Shown here piece after piece: positions 54,257 to 64,000 of a stretch of 64,000 nt of DNA; the stretch's first letter is position 1; each line of letters begins with the position of its first letter. The notes below the pieces were generated by a model. That model saw only the letters and a list, made by a program, of their open reading frames with translations, made no database searches and had not been told where the DNA came from. The DNA is from Siphonodentalium dalli (taxonomy: Eukaryota; Mollusca; Scaphopoda; Gadilida; Siphonodentaliidae), in NCBI GenBank assembly GCA_032622095.1, contig CP136063.1, positions 61,207,897 to 61,271,896 of the forward strand, written 5' to 3'. Position numbers and translations under genes: made by a program.

Positions 54257-54412
54257 CGTCTGCAGTGGGCAATGGCTATGGCGCAATTTATGGGCCCATT
54301 GAAAACAATATAAATTATTGCCAGGCATGTGTTGCATACCAAGACAAAATATCGTCGTTGGAAAAGGAATTGGCTGACCTGAAGAAGACCACATCAGCAC
54401 CTGGTGTCAGTG
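54257..54412 (+). CDS. Host-gene exon with coiled-coil segment
   Basis: Acceptor TTATTCCAG, donor AGTG|GTGTGT. The two leading bases complete the split codon of the previous exon. It encodes CQACVAYQDKISSLEKELAD, whose heptad pattern (I..L...L..L) suggests a short coiled coil for dimerisation. Leaves in phase 1. Confidence 0.7.
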
Positions 54413-54840
54413 GTGTGTATCTGTCTAGTTGGCAGTTATTTTCGTTGATCTACATTTGAGTAGTAATCCGGAAAGAAAATTATATATTTATTTTGTGAAC
54501 TAGTTAAAACTGTAATGTAGTCTGGGCAATTTGTGTCAATTCCATAGAACTATAGTGCCGCCGTTTGCACTCAACAATTCACAATCGACACTGAACGTCA
54601 TAATGCTACAAACAGGCAATGGTTTGTGCGAGTGATACGATTGTCAAATTCATTGCTAGTATGTATAAAATAATTTACCAAACGCAATAATCATGATTTA
54701 TTACACGCACTATCAATAATAGAACCACAATAATTTAAGTTCATTTCAGTCAGTAATATTTTGCAATTATTATGAGGCATATAAAGAACTCATATTATTT
54801 AAATCCATTAAATAAACTGACAATATATATACAAATTCAG
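54413..54840. other. Intron
   Basis: GTGTGT donor, ATACAAATTCAG acceptor; no other feature. Confidence 0.5.
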
Positions 54841-55049
54841 GTACGCATCTCCTCAATGACATGAAAGATCTGATAAGGAAGTATGACAGGGTGCAGACTG
54901 ATATTCAATTACCATCTTATACCACAACACCACCACGCCAGATTCGTCTTGGGATGCAGCATAAAACTCCACCCACACCTGCAACAGGAGTCGATGTGAT
55001 AGAGTCTGTGACTGAGTATCAACAGTACTTTCAACCCGGGGAAGATAAG
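54841..55049 (+). CDS. Host-gene exon
   Basis: Two leading bases complete the split glycine codon. The frame encodes HLLNDMKDLIRKYDRVQTDI, then a Pro/Thr-rich stretch (TTTPPRQIRLGMQHKTPPT), ending at AAG|GTGGGC in phase 0. The donor is weaker than the others. Confidence 0.65.
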
Positions 55050-55646
55050 GTGGGCACAATATGCAGATACGAATACAGGAAATGGCCAATATAATAATGA
55101 ATGCATAATTCATAGTGATGGTACTTTGCAGACGATAAATCTATTTTTATATATCGTGGCGGAACTGTATTTAGTCACCTATTATCTTGTTTTGACCACC
55201 ATTTTTTTTTACAGTGTGCAATAATGCTAATTCTTTCGGTATTGATAAGAACAATATGAAATGAGCCAGACTGTGAAATTGATAATTTAGTACTCAGACG
55301 CTATGCCAACTTGGGAAATGTAGCATTCTACTAACATTATCGAAATTTTCAAAGAAATCGACCATACCACTCCATAGAAAACATCGTCTGAACTTCGCCC
55401 AATTGTAAATATTTACATCTCGATTCGGGACGCAACTATCACCGATAATCTAACACAATGATTTCTCCATCGAGTGTCATTGCATTTATTTGATATATAA
55501 GAATGACGGTGTGTATCGTCAATTTGGATTAATATTCGTAACAAATAACTACTTTGAGCAAGAATACATATCAATTTCTAATCGATCACCATACCAGAGT
55601 GTTTCACATAACTGTAATATTTCACATCCCCTCTCTACCATTTCAG
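55050..55646. other. Intron
   Basis: No feature besides a CTCTCTACCATTTCAG acceptor tract at its end. Confidence 0.5.
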
Positions 55647-55889
55647 GCACCACAACACCAGATGCATCCGCCGCTTCAACCTTCCACCTCATCCTCTCAG
55701 AGACGCCAAATACACCTATTGGAAACAGCAAAATACCAAGACAATAAAGCAGACCAAGACACTGCCATCAACCCCTACCATATCAACGACATCACCAACA
55801 CCCATACAGATTATCCATGTTACAGACGACGGGATGTAAGCTATCTGAGAGACGCCCAGATAGCCCATCCCGTCCCCACACAGCACTGA
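55647..55889 (+). CDS. Last recognisable host-gene exon
   Basis: Phase 0 after the acceptor; a Gln/Pro/Ser-rich start (MHPPLQPSTSSSQRRQ) and then INPYHINDITNTHTDYPCY. The frame ends at a TGA (55887-55889), or may be spliced out at GAT|GTAAGC (55837/55838). After the TGA the same frame stays open to the MITE at 56041, so a single nonsense change may have shortened the protein. The product as a whole is a low-complexity, coiled-coil-bearing nuclear-type protein of unknown function. Confidence 0.5.
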   Translation, partial: APQHQMHPPLQPSTSSSQRRQIHLLETAKYQDNKADQDTAINPYHINDITNTHTDYPCYRRRDVSYLRDAQIAHPVPTQH

Positions 55890-56040
55890 CCCCTCCCAAT
55901 GACAACAACAAGACACAAGACAAAGAACAAAGAACAAACCACCTACCACCAACAGCTTCGGACCTGCTTCGGGGACATGATAACCAACAACGCTCTTCAG
56001 CGACAAACCAGAATCCAACAAGAAGGTTGTGCCCTACCAA

Positions 56041-56619
56041 GGGATCTACTAAAAGACGGGACGGGACGATTTTCCGGGACGGGACGGAGCGATTTGTCTA
56101 AAAGACATGAAAATGTGAACATAATGCTAGTTTTCTGTTAAGATTTTCGACCGATTTTCGTTCGATGGAATGGAGATTTTTCAAGAATGGAGGTGTCATC
56201 ATCCCGTCGATAAAAACACTACTTTTACCACCAGAAACAAGTTCAAACTTCTATTTTAATATTTAGTATATATTAGACAAACATTTTCTGCAATAATCCG
56301 TCACCCAAACATGAAAATGTAAACGAAATATGACTTTTAGTGTTTAGATTATCGTCCCAGAAGTGATAAATTTCCTTAAGTTCGACGCTTCGTTATTCGA
56401 ACGGCCACCGTTCAGCATACGCTTAATTTTATCGGGAAAACACCATATTCGTATAGAGTAGATACCAATAAACAAGTTGAGACCATGTTTGTGCCTCTAA
56501 ACTCTTTCATTTCCGAATAAAATGACTTTTAAATATTCGTTCCGTCCCGTCCCGTCTTTTAGACAAATCGTTCCGTCCCGTCCCGGAAAATCGTCCCGTC
56601 CCGTCTTTTAGTAGATCCC
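56041..56619. mobile_element. MULE-like MITE, 579 bp
   Basis: Terminal inverted repeats of ~66 bp, beginning GGGATCTACTAAAAGACGGG and including a repeated GGGACGGGACG motif. Perfect 9-bp target duplication CCCTACCAA (56032-56040 and 56620-56628), the length typical of Mutator-like elements. It is non-coding. It follows the last host-gene exon. Confidence 0.88.
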
Positions 56620-56628
56620 CCCTACCAA

Positions 56629-57184
56629 ATCTTCCCGGGAATCATCCCAAACTCCAAACTCTTTTTCTCCTCTGTTGTTAACGTACGCGTTAAGAGGTAT
56701 GGCCGATCACAGGACTTATATATCTTTATTCCTTCCAGTTTAGAAGATAACAGGATTATATACATTAAATCGGAACATGGAACATATATACATACTGGTA
56801 AAAATAAATAAATAAAATAGATTAAACAAAGACCCTAATCAATCCATAAGACAATGACACAGAAGAATGTGAATGTCTATTATTTCTGATTAGCATGGTG
56901 AATTACTATATCGTGAGCAGTAGTATACTCTGCATCTTGTTTTCACATCGCATCCGAATGGTCTCACATAAAAATGGACTAGGCTCAAGGAGAACCAAAA
57001 AAATAATTTACTTTAAATGACTATATCATAATCATTTATGACACAGCATTTGTTTACCCGATCTCCCATCCGGATGAGCTCGCATAAATAAATGCACACA
57101 TTTATTTTTTATAATCATAACATGCAATATGTCTATTTCGTTATAAGTTTTGAAATATATAACACTTGCGACATATTGCATGTT
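56629..57184. other. Non-coding
   Basis: No gene or repeat recognised. Confidence 0.4.
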
Positions 57185-57393
57185 ATTCCAAAAACTCTGT
57201 CAACAATCATAGGTACATATATACATCAAATTACTTTTATTATTGGGCCCAAATATATAATGTTCCAAAATTCCGTTAATCCTCATGCATGTACATCAGA
57301 CCGGATCATGTATATAAACCTTCAAGTTTTAGGATGATTTTTTTTTAAAACATTCATTAATGTCGAAAGAAAAACTATTATTAATTCATATGC
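57185..57393. repeat. ~205-bp sequence repeated inside the adjacent element, copy 1
   Basis: From CCAAAAACTCTGTCAACAAT to TTAATTCATATGC, nearly identical to 57521-57723, in the same orientation. Confidence 0.9.
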
Positions 57394-57395
57394 TA

Positions 57396-58321
57396 TAAAA
57401 TACAAAAGTTACACATACACGTAAAGACATATATATGTGGGCAATTTCACGAAGTTGTACTATATTGAGTCCCTCGGTGATATCGGAACAAAATATAAAC
57501 CCAATTTTAAATTTAGCATTTCCAAAAACTCTGTCAACAATCATAGGTACATATATACATCAAATTACTTTTATTATAGGGCCCAAATATATGTTCCAAA
57601 ATTCCGTTAATCCTCATGCATGTACATCATACCGGATCATGTATATAAACCTTCAAGTTTTAGGATGATGTTTTTTTTAAACATTCATTAATGTCGAAAG
57701 AAAAACTATTATTAATTCATATGCTAAATTTAAAATTGGGTTTATATTTTGTTCCGATATCACCGAGGGACGCAACATAGTACAACTTCGTGAAATTGTC
57801 CACATATACAGGGGGGGGGTTGTCAAAGCTACCAACAAGCAATTTTTTTTAGTGTTTTGGCAATGAGTTGGGCTTCAAAACCACTTTGAATGAGATAAAT
57901 AATGTAATTCTAACTGTAAACTGACTGCAGGCAGTTATCGTGCTGTATTTTGTTGATAATTTTGAAATCAAAGATGGCCGCTGGCAGCCATGTTTTTTTG
58001 GCCGAATGACCTCAAAATGACTCATTCCTATTTACATGTCCATGTTAACAACCATGATAAATAGTATGCACAGAAATTCATATACAGCTGTTTACAGTGA
58101 ATCCCCCCCGCAAATCTCTGTATTAGTGTTAAAAGGGGGGGTGGGTGTCAAAAAATTGTCGGAAAAAACTGCCGAAAACGGAAAAAAAATTGGCGGTGGG
58201 GGTGGGTGAATACAAAAAATGATCGAAAGGGAAAAAATGCCATACGTGCCTGAAAAAAAATTCCGACCCCCGCCCCTGACATATATATGTCTTTACGTGT
58301 ATGTGTAACTTTTGTATTTTA
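57396..58321. mobile_element. Foldback element with a copy of its flank in the loop
   Basis: Arms: TAAAATACAAAAGTTACACA at 57396 continuing to about 57520 pairs with 57724-57808 plus 58279-58321 (the right arm is split by an inner insertion). TA dinucleotides flank both ends (57394-57395 and 58322-58323). The loop (57521-57723) is a second copy of the left-flanking 205 bp. No coding sequence. The TA target suggests a Tc1/mariner-type mechanism, which is not proven. Confidence 0.7.
57809..58278. mobile_element. Short hAT-like MITE inside the foldback right arm
   Basis: Ends CAGGGGGGGGGTTGTC and the complement of CAGGGGCGGGGGTCGG. The 7-bp duplication ACATATA (57802-57808 and 58279-58285) reconstructs exactly the uninterrupted sequence seen in the left arm at 57429-57443. 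470 bp, non-coding. Confidence 0.75.
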
Positions 58322-58323
58322 TA

Positions 58324-60793
58324 GTATTTTATGATTATTGATGTATTATTATGATGTAATTTACGTATTTATTTATTGATATATATCATTTCATTCAATT
58401 TGGAAAAGCCCGCCCAATAAAGTCCAAAAAGCCCACATAAAGTAATACAAAGTTGGCAAATTGGTCTCCTAGGTGGGTGACTAGTTGAAAAGTTCCGAAA
58501 TATCTGGAATATCCTGTTGAAAATTTTATAATAGTAGATGTAGATTTGGAAAATTTGGACACCAACGGGGAGGGGTGCATATGGAATTTTTAGGCCAGTT
58601 GATTTGGAAAATTTGGATCCAAGGGGAGGGGGTGCACCAAACTTTAAATTGAGAAGGTAGTTTTTCTCCTTGAATAAGGCGACAGATTATATATGAAGTA
58701 TAACTCGCAAGCCAGCATGTCGACCAAATGGACTGTCTTCTTTCTTCACATTGAACATGCACGTATAACAAAACTCCCTCCATATCAGTCAATAACTGTA
58801 TATTGTATGCCCCAGTCGTCACAATATTTGTGTCCACTGAGCTCATCTGCTTCCACATTCTCCTCTCAATGTATCACACACTATGATGCTGCCGCATAAT
58901 CGATGGAATTGTGCATTATTGGTGGAACGTGGCCCTTTTGGTAGACCAAGTGTGGTAACTCTACTGTTATAATGACACCAATCGCAAATCATTTGGTCCA
59001 AGAGCATGCAAGATTGATAACTCTAAAGTTGTTGGACCACGAATACATGAATTATGTGTCTACGCATTGCTAAATGGTACAATCAGGGGATGTGCACTGC
59101 ATTATAATCGGCAATGATTTTCTACATAGTGTGATGCTATTTATTAATTTAGAAACATGTTTCAATTAAGTACGGTACGGTAGTGTTAATATTTAGAAAA
59201 TGATGAGGTATTTTGTCATAAATATATATAATTCACTAGTATACTCGTCACGTGTGTATAAAACTGGCTGCAAAATAACATGCATGCACTGTGTAGATAA
59301 TTTGCAAAATAAAATGTCTAATGCAGTACACATCGCTGGATAGCCCCATTTAGCGAAGCGAAGCGTAGAAAAACAAGTGTATGTGAGGCCGCACTCCCGA
59401 TTAATGTACATAATTATATCTCAGATGGATACATCATACATGCATATAATATGCATGCATAGTTGCATACACACGAATATTGCAGAAATCACGCAGGCCT
59501 ATAAGAATTGCCCATGACTGCAGGCGTTGGAATTTCTGACAAGATTGTTTCTAAAACAATATAACACAACAAAAAATAAATTTTTATTTGTTTTGTGCGA
59601 TATTTTCTTTAGAAATGATCTTTTCAGAAATACCTGTGATAAAATATAGCGGAGCGCGTTACAAGCTCCTGTGCATGATTCAAGCCATACAATGTCTCTA
59701 ATGAAAATTTCAAAGTAGTTTTATTAACATAATGTATAGTGTACGTATATACACATAAATACAACATATCGGATTTCTATTAACTTAAATATGCATAATT
59801 CGGTCATAAATGGGAAAACTTATATAAATTGCCTAAATTTTGGCAACAAATAGAATCCAATTTCAGGAAGAAAAAACAAACCGAAATGCCAACATTTAAG
59901 GAAACTATGTCGAATTTGTCGGGAAAATTTACCGAATTTTGAGGCTTACCTATTTTGGTGAGGGCATTGATCAATCAACTGTGGAGGAAGCAAAATATTT
60001 AAAGTTTCTCCGCTATATATAAATTAAATCATATTAAGTGCAATATTGTGTTGTTGATATTGATTTGTTATGAATATTCCATGTATTTATTATATTATTT
60101 ATTATATAGTCTTGAAAAGCAATATATTATAGTATTATATGTGAAATTGTTTTGTTACTTAAGCCAGCTGCATGGTATTTAATATATTTAACCTGTCGAA
60201 AGTTAATTAATCTGTACTGTTCTGCATCACTCGACACCTTCGGACACATGTGCGATTTTGTCTAACGTAGAACTAAGGTAGACATTTTCTAACATAAAGC
60301 ATACGTGAAATTTTATAGTTCTTTTAATGGGGATTTTCTAAGGTAGAACTACTGTGCAGTCTTCTAAGCTGAGCACACGTGAAATATGTTAGTTTTATAG
60401 CTCCGCCCATCTCACTTTTGACAGTTAAATTTCGACATTAGATCGTCGGTGACCGTCTTATAAGAATTCAGGTTAGATCTAACTTAGTTTTATGTTAGCC
60501 GTTTTTGGTGAGGGTATATCCTGACTGACTGTACATCGATTTTGGGTTCTCCCTGACCTGATCAAATTCATACGCCGATCATATTGGCTTTTACAGTACA
60601 CAATAAAACGACACAATACGCATACACAAATTACTAGCACAACTTGCAGAAAAAATAAATAAAGTAAACCTACACATCGGCGGGATATATATCAAAATTT
60701 CTCCAACCAACCGTTTAATATCAAGTCAATAATATAAAACTAAATAGTTGGTATCCTGCATCGTCACCCTCTATTGAACTATTATCACAAGTA
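58324..60793. other. Non-coding with minor repeats
   Basis: 58560-58645 holds two copies of a GGGGAGGGGGTGCA-type phrase related to the hAT family near 40490. 60270-60490 is related to the tandem repeat at 5408-5820. No gene supported. Confidence 0.4.
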
Positions 60794-60797
60794 TTAA

Positions 60798-60829
60798 AGA
60801 TGGATTATCTCCTTAAATAACAAATTTTA
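60798..60829. repeat. Solo terminus of the family-1 TTAA MITE
   Basis: TTAA (60794-60797), then AGATGGATTATCTCCTTAAA and TAACAAATTTTAA, the complement of the right end of the copy at 4459-4978. Confidence 0.75.
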
Positions 60830-60956
60830 ACCTTCCATCGGCTGAACACGAATATGTGGCCAATTACTTTTTTTTGGTATGGGAAGCCAAATTGGCAATG
60901 GTGTGAGCTGGATCAAAGGATGTACAAGGCTGTCTATTTTGCCCCTATAGTGTGGT

Positions 60957-61825
60957 TAGACCCCGAAGCCACGACAAATAGTTTTCATGGCTGGCTCAAC
61001 CGATTTTCGTGGCTGGTTAGCCAGCTAAGCCGGCTCAGCCACGACGTTCGTGGCTGAAGAAATATGGCGGCTCAGCCGGCTGAGATGTTATCATTCAGCG
61101 TATTTTCGTTTCCGAAATGTTCCTAATCCCCTGTTACCGGTTATAGACGTCGTTTTTAAGCGTTTTTGGTGAACCCGTATAATTCCAGACCACACGTAAT
61201 CTTTTGATGTTGGGCTTTTCCATTATGGCGAAAATTCACGAAGGACTGGCATGGATATACTATGTAGTTTCCCATCTAATCGGTATAAGTAGTTACATTG
61301 GGACTGCAGCTGTCGACTTCAGACTCCTATCACCACTGTCATCTTGCGATATATGCATGCATCATTGAATGATGAACCCGATAGTAATGATATATAATAT
61401 TTCAAACTATTTTCTATTCTTATGTCTATATATTGACAAATGCCAGTGATGTCTGAGACTGGGTGTTGTCGATATAAACAATTTATATTTTAACCCTTTC
61501 AATACCGAATGGATGCGCCCATTCAGTTATATGAAAGCATACATTGGGATAGTCTATTCCACATTAAGGGGCCAGGTGTTCTGATAATATAACAACCATG
61601 CCGTGTCCATGCGAGTATTCCAATATTAGGCAATGCGGTTTAGTTCTTTGCGATTCACAGTACAGTTGTGCTTGACATATAAGCCCATGCACCCGGCTCA
61701 GCCATTTTACAATTCCGGCGGCGGAGATTTTTAAATGTGGCTGGCGTTATAAATAATATGGCTGGCGGCGGCTTGTGGCCAATATGGCTGGCGGCGGCGG
61801 CGTGCGATGGCGGCTTCGGGCTCTA
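60957..61825. mobile_element. Non-autonomous hAT-type element, 869 bp
   Basis: Termini TAGACCCCGAAGCCAC and the complement of TAGAGCCCGAAGCCGC. Perfect 8-bp duplication AGTGTGGT (60949-60956 and 61826-61833). The sub-terminal regions are GC-rich with repeated GCTGGC/GCCGGC/CAGCC motifs on both sides. No transposase frame. Confidence 0.88.
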
Positions 61826-61833
61826 AGTGTGGT

Positions 61834-64000
61834 CGTCGGAAGGTTTGTCCCAGAAGAAATTGTTAAAGAAGCGGGTTTGGTGTCATTCGACGCGGGATAA
61901 TCTCGTGTATAACATATTATATCCAAAATCCGCTTTGGGGAAAATTCAGGATCCGAGATGGCGTCCAACATGGCTGCCGTTAGTCAAAAGAGACTCTGAC
62001 TGAGATTAATTCGATTATAATGAGCACAAATGTTGTCATGAGTATACAAATGTATACATTTTTGCAAAGTTAAAATATTATGCCACCTTTCTATAGAAAA
62101 AATGGAACCCCTCGCCCCAGATGGCCGCCTAAACTCGAAAATTTTAAGTTTTTGCCTAATACCTTAAAGATCAGTTCCTGATGTTTGATAATGGTTGAGA
62201 CTGCCGACCGTGATTAGTCTTTTTCATGTTAATTCAGCAATGGGGCAATGAAAGATACTATAAATGGGGTCCCAGACTCATCTACACCCTTAAAAATTCG
62301 ATTTTACAGAACACGGTATAAACTTCCACAAAAATCGCCATTGGGATTCCAGTCATATATCAACAAGAAATAGACAGAACTGTACAATGTAAGTTGGGCA
62401 CACCATTATCTATCGATACTCCAATTCCATGAAACCCAAATTGGCATTTTGTCTCAAAATGGCGGTCAAAATATGAAAAATGGCTGATATTGATCACATT
62501 GTCATTCAAACCATTATAAGTAGAGGTTGATGAATAAAATTGACTAAATAAATACGAATGTATACCTCTTTGTGATGTCATTATGCTAGCTCTATGGAAA
62601 AACTTAAAAATCAGTGCCCAAAAAGGCCACCCGATGCGAAAAATACTATTTTCTATCACAGCTGTTTATCACTTCTTGTTCTCTGAACTGGGAAACAATG
62701 GGTATACTATTTAAATGGTCGTGTCAACTGATCATTCCAGCAATGACATGTCTAATCGTTTAGGTCATAGTTTACTCCGGTCCTTCACTAATAAGTTGTA
62801 ACGAATGCGGTATGAAATTTAACCAAAATCGGCTTTGGGGCTCTGGTCACATTTGATATTTAGGGATGAGTAGATGTTGTCTCCAAAATAATTGAGCGTT
62901 TCTTTTATTTGTGAACATTCCATCTCAAATAGACAGAAAGCGGAAACTAATAATTTTTATCTAATATGGCTTCCAAAACGAAAATGGTAGACTCTGACCA
63001 GCTTGTCATATAATGGAAGTTGTGAGTAGTGGATGCAGTTGCTAGTTGGCTAATCTTGGTGGCTCATATATATCGAAACTATTTATTTTCAATCTTTTGG
63101 TGGCTTCCCGCGGGTTGGCACAATTTCGTCGCATTAGTGCTATAATGTCGTAAATCCATTTTGGCGGGAAATGAGTATTTGATATCATTCGAATCGTGAG
63201 AAAAAATCCAATTCGATGGGCCAAACTGTTTTTGCATTAGATGGGAAATAATCACACAAACAAGTGACACAAATGTCATATCTCCAGCGATATTTTACAA
63301 TTATTCGTGCTATAAGTTCGTATGTCCAACAGGAGCCAAATCGGATGCTTCAGGTTGTCCACTTGGCTTCTGTTTTGTGTTTGTAACTTCTAAAATGTGT
63401 GCTATATGGTCGTATCTCCATGTTAGTCAGGTGATCATTTGGGTAAATTTTCATAATGTAGAATTGGCATTTTTTAGTTCATAGACACATGCGATTGCCA
63501 CCATATTTAGCTTAATCTGCATTTATTAGCACAATTTGCATTACAGCACAGAAACCAATCGTCATTGGCGTACCCAAATGGTCTTATCTCCAAACAAGTT
63601 ATAGCTTTTTAAAAGATAACGAGGGAGTAAACATACAAATATGTGGTTCAATGGACAGCTAATGTCAGTTGTCATTGGGATAAATACAACAATACGCCAT
63701 GCTTTCTCAACATTAGTAGAAATGTTGTCTGAAATCCTCAACCTTCATTTTCTCGGAAAGTTGAAAATGTGGGTTACGACACTATAACACTGATGCGACG
63801 AAATATTAACTATTCGGGCTCGGCCATCATTTCGTTTCACTTGCGGTACACGTCTCGATAGTCGCAACAGAGGTTGATCCAGAATAAGTAAGCAGAGTGC
63901 GATTTTGACTTCAGCATACCCTATCGGATATCTGATAAAATCAGCTCTGAGAAAACTTTAAGATCCGAGATGGCATCAAATAGGGCCCTCCGACAACAAT
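61834..64000. repeat. Diverged non-coding repeat array
   Basis: Phrases such as 'gatccgagatggcgtc' (61949) and 'gatccgagatggcatc' (63962), 'ccaaaatc.gctttgggg' (61921, 62824), and 'tgctataa.gtcgta' (63138, 63309, 63399) recur irregularly. It is therefore an old, diverged repeat with units of a few hundred bp. No gene supported. It continues to the window end. Confidence 0.5.

Noticed and set aside
41197-55889. Naming the host gene as a BEN-domain protein
   Set aside because: Only the N-terminal exon gives a vague impression; no BEN domain is visible in the exons found.

Overview
The window is AT-rich, intron-bearing animal DNA dominated by transposable elements. Several repeats end in GACGGACGGACGG-type simple tracts beside phrases such as 'gagttatggccc', a style I associate with bivalve mollusc genomes. 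I therefore lean towards a bivalve or another lophotrochozoan invertebrate, with low confidence on taxon.

The centrepiece is a structurally complete Polinton/Maverick (adintovirus-like) element at 21406-35297. It is 13,892 bp, is bounded by a perfect 6-bp target-site duplication (ATGGTC), and has ~500-bp terminal inverted repeats that each carry five copies of a 31-bp tandem repeat. Its genes are intact. On the minus strand, from high to low coordinate, they are: protein-primed family-B DNA polymerase (29328-33224), FtsK/HerA-type packaging ATPase, a small basic protein with a hydrophobic tail, a conserved ~206-aa protein, DDE integrase with chromodomain, a small membrane ORF, a penton-like minor capsid protein, a GYG-rich basic virion-type protein, the major capsid protein, an adenain-like cysteine protease, and a CCHC zinc-knuckle protein. 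One divergent gene on the plus strand (34013-34742) is interrupted by an intron with consensus splice sites, and the polymerase appears to have a spliced 5' leader. Together these make a self-contained set for replication, integration, capsid assembly, maturation and DNA packaging.

The Polinton sits in a three-layer nest. It is inserted in the inner part of the right arm of a ~3.4-kb long-inverted-repeat (foldback) element, whose pieces are 18531-21405 and 35298-35808. That element is itself inserted in the coding region of a CACTA/EnSpm-type transposase: N-terminal part at 35809-37109, C-terminal part at 17110-18528, both on the minus strand.

Left flank (1-17 kb): a frameshifted C2H2 zinc-finger array, two copies of a ~520-bp MITE with TTAA target sites, an endonuclease-domain LINE remnant, a 37-bp minisatellite (~21 copies), assorted tandem repeats, a second LINE with SGNH-hydrolase and endonuclease domains (~10.0-11.6 kb), a short TTAA palindromic MITE (12384-12600) and a foldback element (15.66-16.53 kb).

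Right flank (37-64 kb): an 816-bp tandem duplication of which one copy was hit by a hAT-type element (39492-40623), leaving the other copy as the empty site; a plus-strand multi-exon host gene whose first exon (41197-41407) follows a TATA box and whose later exons (50.3-55.9 kb) are phase-compatible; a 5'-truncated LINE (45093-46187, minus); a Harbinger-like MITE exactly on an exon donor site (50531-51640); a MULE-like MITE with 9-bp duplication (56041-56619); a nested foldback structure (57396-58321); and a hAT-type element (60957-61825). The rest is diverged non-coding repeat DNA.
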